Positions 5,234 to 7,877 of a stretch of DNA of 7,877 nucleotides are shown here, one piece after another. Numbering within the stretch: the stretch's first letter is position 1; every line of letters begins with the position of its first letter. The stretch is from positions 1 through 7,877 of the forward strand of contig JAFYMV010000248.1 in assembly GCA_017548225.1 (NCBI GenBank), given 5' to 3'. The stretch comes from Bacteroidaceae bacterium (GTDB lineage Bacteria > Bacteroidota > Bacteroidia > Bacteroidales > Bacteroidaceae). A program made the position numbers and the translations under genes. The notes beneath the pieces are model-generated. The model was given only the letters and a program-made list of their open reading frames with translations. It ran no database searches and had not been told where the DNA came from.

Positions 5234-6736
5234 TTACTTAAACTTATTTATACAGTCAATATAAGCCTCTACGCTGGCAGCGATGATGTCGGTATTAGCA
5301 CCGAAGCCGTAGTAGAGTTGGTTGTTGTACTCTACCTGCATATGTACCTTACCTACATCGTCAGAGCCCTTGCTGATAGCTTGGATGGTAAACTCCTTGA
5401 GGGTCATGTTGCGCTTGATGATCTGCTTCAGAGCGCTGATAGCAGCATCTACAGGACCATTACCCGTAGCTGCGGCTTCAAATGATTCGCCTGCGATCTT
5501 CAGACCGAGACTTGCTACAGAGCGTACGCCCACACCGCTGGTAACCTGCAGGTAGTCGAGCTTGATGTGGTGGTTGTCGCTGCGGTCAGCACCGGCAAGC
5601 ATGAGTACATCGTCGTCGTTAATCTCTTTCTTCTTATCAGCAAGTTTAAGGAACTCCTCATATACCTTGTCGAGCTTTTCTTGCTCCATCTCTACGCCGA
5701 GCACAGAGAGGCGGTGCTTCAAGGCTGCGCGACCACTGCGGGCAGTGAGTACGATAGCATTGTCGTCGATACCTACCTCCTTGGGATCCATAATCTCGTA
5801 GGTCGATACATTCTTCAATACGCCGTCCTGGTGGATGCCGCTCGAGTGTGCAAAGGCATTGCGGCCCACGATAGCCTTGTTGGGCTGCACGGGCATATTC
5901 ATCAATGAACTTACCATGCGGCTGGTGGGGTATATCTTTTGTGTGTTGATATTGGTGTGGATGCCCAAGTCGGGATGAGTCTTGAAAATCATCGCCACCT
6001 CTTCGAGTGAGGTGTTACCGGCACGCTCACCGATACCATTAATGGTTACTTCTACCTGGCGTGCACCATTGAGTACACCGGCTACGGTGTTAGCGGTAGC
6101 CATACCGAGGTCGTTGTGGCAGTGGGTAGAGAGGATAGCTCGACCTGCTGCGAAAGCATCTACATGCTCGTAGAGGTACTTGATCTTCTCGCCATACTCA
6201 TAGGGAGTGCGGAAACCGGTGGTGTCGGGGATGTTACATACTGTAGCACCAGCCTTACATACCGCTTCGATGACGCGTGCCAGGTACTCATTGTCGGTAC
6301 GACCTGCATCCTCTGCGTAGAACTCCACATCCTCTACATAGCGCTTGGCATACTTGACGGCTGCCACGGCGCGCTCGATGATCTCTTCGGGCGTGCTGTT
6401 AAACTTATACTTGATGTGCGAGGGGCTGGTGCCAATACCCGTATGTATACGGCCACGCTTGGCGTACTTCAACGCTTCGGCAGCTACATCAATATCCTTC
6501 TGCACGGCGCGAGTCAGTGCGCAGATGGTGGGCCATGTTACGGCTTTACTGATCTCGATGACCGAGTTGAAGTCGCCCGGACTTGATACGGGGAATCCCG
6601 CCTCGATGACATCTACTCCCAGTGCCTCCAATTGTTTGGCCACCTGAATCTTCTCCACCGTGTTGAGCTGACAGCCGGGCACCTGCTCACCGTCGCGCAG
6701 CGTAGTGTCGAAGATGTATAGTCTGTTATTGTCCAT
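5234..6736 (-). CDS. leuA: 2-isopropylmalate synthase
   Basis: Condenses acetyl-CoA with 2-ketoisovalerate, the committed step of leucine synthesis. The protein has 500 residues, the usual length of the two-domain form. The TIM-barrel catalytic domain starts with FDTTLRDGEQVPG (Asp15 is a metal ligand) and contains LSTHCHNDLGMATANT at 202-217, with His205 and His207 as metal ligands, and the loop VNGIGERAGNTSLEE-like segment at 231-246. AFAHSSGIHQDGVLK at 294-308 belongs to the linker subdomain. Residues about 390-500, with VTSGVGVRSVASL and GNGPVDAA, form the LeuA regulatory domain that normally mediates leucine feedback inhibition. It could in principle be a related synthase such as citramalate synthase, but the downstream leuC and leuD argue for isopropylmalate synthase. 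First gene of the operon. Confidence 0.95.
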   Translation of the reverse strand: MDNNRLYIFDTTLRDGEQVPGCQLNTVEKIQVAKQLEALGVDVIEAGFPVSSPGDFNSVIEISKAVTWPTICALTRAVQKDIDVAAEALKYAKRGRIHTGIGTSPSHIKYKFNSTPEEIIERAVAAVKYAKRYVEDVEFYAEDAGRTDNEYLARVIEAVCKAGATVCNIPDTTGFRTPYEYGEKIKYLYEHVDAFAAGRAILSTHCHNDLGMATANTVAGVLNGARQVEVTINGIGERAGNTSLEEVAMIFKTHPDLGIHTNINTQKIYPTSRMVSSLMNMPVQPNKAIVGRNAFAHSSGIHQDGVLKNVSTYEIMDPKEVGIDDNAIVLTARSGRAALKHRLSVLGVEMEQEKLDKVYEEFLKLADKKKEINDDDVLMLAGADRSDNHHIKLDYLQVTSGVGVRSVASLGLKIAGESFEAAATGNGPVDAAISALKQIIKRNMTLKEFTIQAISKGSDDVGKVHMQVEYNNQLYYGFGANTDIIAASVEAYIDCINKFK

Positions 6737-6743
6737 AAGTCTT

Positions 6744-6782
6744 TTATTTTGTGATAATACCTATTTTTTCATTGTTTTGCAT
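6744..6782 (-). other. Possible 12-codon leader ORF before leuA
   Basis: ATG at 6782 opens a frame MQNNEKIGIITK ending in TAA at 6744, seven nt before the leuA ATG. It has three isoleucine codons and no leucine. AAGG directly precedes the ATG, too close for a normal ribosome site. It may be a leader peptide or chance; no terminator is seen that would make classical attenuation. Confidence 0.2.
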
Positions 6783-6806
6783 CCTTGTAGTCTATTCGGG
6801 TGCAAA
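6776..6806 (-). promoter_or_regulatory. Hairpin in the leuA 5' leader
   Basis: Arms TTTGCA and TGCAAA (6 bp), then a C-A mismatch and two further G-C pairs, close a 13-nt loop (6785-6797). The 3' arm contains the ATG of the possible leader ORF. It is modest in stability and lies about 40 nt upstream of leuA. Confidence 0.35.
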
Positions 6807-6825
6807 GAGTTATACCTTAAAGGGA

Positions 6826-6833
6826 CAAAGATA
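6826..6833 (-). promoter_or_regulatory. Promoter of the leuACD operon
   Basis: The minus strand reads TATCTTTG, an exact TAnnTTTG match. A TTG (complement of 6854-6856) lies 20 nt upstream, giving the best two-part promoter in the window. Transcription should begin near 6820, leaving a leader of about 85 nt before leuA. From here up to 6948 the sequence is A/T-rich with no gene or other clear element. Confidence 0.75.
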
Positions 6834-6948
6834 GTGCAAGTGAAAATAAAAAGCAAGTTTCAATGGGCGAATATAGTGGAAAAAGTCGTTTTTTTTGTAC
6901 GCAATAGCCTCTCCTCAAACAATAAAGCGGGTGGGGTATTATGACAAA

Positions 6949-6983
6949 CCGTGCGAAAATGCAATTTCTGCATATTCGCACGG
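6949..6983 (-). terminator. Terminator hairpin after argD
   Basis: The 15-nt arms at 6949-6963 and 6969-6983 (CCGTGCG.../...CGCACGG) pair with one A-A mismatch around a 5-nt loop. It lies 27 nt after the argD stop codon. On the minus strand the following GGTTTGTCAT is only weakly T-rich, so efficiency is uncertain, but the stem is long and G-C rich at its base. It separates argD from the leu promoter. Confidence 0.6.
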
Positions 6984-7010
6984 TAAGTGTTGTGTTGTTT
7001 GTGGGGCTAA

Positions 7011-7877
7011 TTATTCGGCAATCAGCTCCTTGAATGCGGTGAGGAATGCATCGGCATGCGCTTTGGTGATGCCGAGTGCAGGGAGTAGGCGCACGGTTGA
7101 TACGCCTGCGCCGCCAGTGAAGATGTGCTTCTCGAAGAGCAGGCGCTTGCGGAACTCCGAAGCAGAGCCTTCGATCTCGATACCGATCATGAGTCCGCGA
7201 CCGCGTACCTCCTTGATTTGGGGTATCTTCTTCAGCTCGTCGATGAGGTAAGCACCCACCTCTGCAGCATTGGCCACGAGATTCTCCTGCTCGAACACAT
7301 CGAGTACGGCGATAGCTGCAGCGCATGCCAAGTGGTTGCCACCGAAGGTGGTGCCGAGCATGCTGGGCCAAGGCTTGTAGTGTGGAGCGATGAGCACGCC
7401 GCCGATGGGGAATCCGTTACCCATACCCTTTGCGATGGTGATGAGGTCGGGGCGGATGTCGGCAATCTGGTGTGCAAAGAAGTTGCCTGTGCGGCCATAG
7501 CCCGACTGTATCTCGTCGAGGATGAGCGACACGCTATACTTGGTGGTCACCTCGCGCAGTTGGCGGAGGAACTCTACCGAAGGGCAGTGGATACCTGCCA
7601 CACCCTGTATGCCCTCGATGATGACGGCGCAGAACTCGCCCGTCTGGAGCTTTGCCTCTACGGCAGCGATATCGCCGAGCGCTACGAACTCTACATTCGC
7701 TGTGCGATTAAAGGGGGCATTGATCTTGGGGTTGTCAGTAGCTGCTACGGCACCCGATGTGCGGCCATGGAAGGCCTTGCTGAATGCCAACATCTTAGCT
7801 TTGTCGTTATGGAACGAGGCGAGCTTGATGGCATTTTCATTGGCTTCGGCACCCGAGTTGCAGAGGAAGAGGCTGTA
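7011..7877 (-). CDS. argD: Acetylornithine (or succinylornithine) aminotransferase, C-terminal part
   Basis: PLP-dependent class III aminotransferase of arginine synthesis. The open frame continues to the right edge; 288 residues of a protein usually near 375-400 are present, so roughly 90 N-terminal residues are missing. Key motifs in order: NSGAEANENAIKLA near the visible start (PLP phosphate binding), FHGRTSGA, LDEIQSGYGRTG with the Asp that contacts the PLP ring nitrogen, and TIAKGMGNGFPIGGV, whose Lys forms the Schiff base. FGGNHLACAAA follows. An internal ATG at 7793 is not the true start because the NSGAEANE motif lies upstream of it in frame. Bacteroides-type species are known to make arginine through N-succinylated intermediates, so the physiological substrate may be succinylornithine. 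Ornithine aminotransferase is a less likely alternative. Confidence 0.9.
   Translation of the reverse strand, partial: YSLFLCNSGAEANENAIKLASFHNDKAKMLAFSKAFHGRTSGAVAATDNPKINAPFNRTANVEFVALGDIAAVEAKLQTGEFCAVIIEGIQGVAGIHCPSVEFLRQLREVTTKYSVSLILDEIQSGYGRTGNFFAHQIADIRPDLITIAKGMGNGFPIGGVLIAPHYKPWPSMLGTTFGGNHLACAAAIAVLDVFEQENLVANAAEVGAYLIDELKKIPQIKEVRGRGLMIGIEIEGSASEFRKRLLFEKHIFTGGAGVSTVRLLPALGITKAHADAFLTAFKELIAE

Noticed and set aside
6705..6944. Plus-strand 79-codon frame over the leuA leader
   Set aside because: It spans the leu promoter and leader in antisense, with a Lys/Phe/Ser/Leu composition expected from A/T-rich intergenic DNA.
6817..7371. 184-codon minus-strand frame overlapping the end of argD and the leu promoter
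   Set aside because: Out of frame with argD, rich in Arg/His/Cys as typical of shadow frames, and crosses the argD terminator and leuA promoter.
7011..7793. argD starting at the internal ATG at 7793
   Set aside because: The reading frame continues to the window edge and encodes the essential NSGAEANE motif upstream of that ATG, so the gene is simply cut by the window.

Overview
The window looks like chromosomal DNA from an anaerobic Bacteroidales bacterium (Bacteroides/Prevotella-like). This rests on the gene families, on four good matches to the Bacteroidetes promoter -7 element (TAnnTTTG) placed just upstream of genes, on the lack of clear Shine-Dalgarno sequences, and on a cobalamin riboswitch in front of an anaerobic ribonucleotide reductase. 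Genus-level assignment cannot be made from the sequence alone. No mobile element, CRISPR array, tRNA or rRNA was seen.

Layout, left to right. (1) Bases 1-1207, minus strand: the N-terminal 402 codons of nrdD (class III anaerobic ribonucleotide reductase), running off the left edge. (2) Bases 1208-1597 hold no gene but are rich in control elements read on the minus strand: a downstream hairpin, a complete AdoCbl-type (B12) riboswitch with an 11-bp P1 stem, a promoter placed so that transcription starts at the foot of P1, and the terminator of the next gene. (3) Bases 1598-2221, minus: a compact formate/nitrite-transporter (FNT) family membrane protein. (4) Bases 2222-2394: a divergent intergenic region with one promoter per direction and several nested inverted repeats. 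(5) Bases 2395-3117, plus: a class I SAM-dependent methyltransferase of unknown substrate. (6) Bases 3136-3169: a strong hairpin that probably terminates both convergent transcripts. (7) Bases 3218-6736, minus: a tight leuA-leuC-leuD leucine operon with 4- and 5-nt gaps, preceded by a roughly 85-nt leader and a good promoter. (8) Bases 7011-7877, minus: most of argD (acetyl- or succinyl-ornithine aminotransferase), running off the right edge, with a hairpin terminator after it.

How the genes work together. LeuA makes 2-isopropylmalate and LeuCD isomerises it. The next enzyme, LeuB, is not here because the operon ends at a terminator. NrdD makes deoxyribonucleotides without oxygen and without cobalamin, and the riboswitch should reduce its expression when adenosylcobalamin is plentiful. 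The FNT protein next to NrdD is notable because formate is the reductant of one class of NrdD enzymes, but the two genes have separate transcription signals. Most of the window is ordinary core metabolism. The parts that deserve a second look are the riboswitch-nrdD arrangement, the structured divergent region upstream of the methyltransferase, and the leuA leader.
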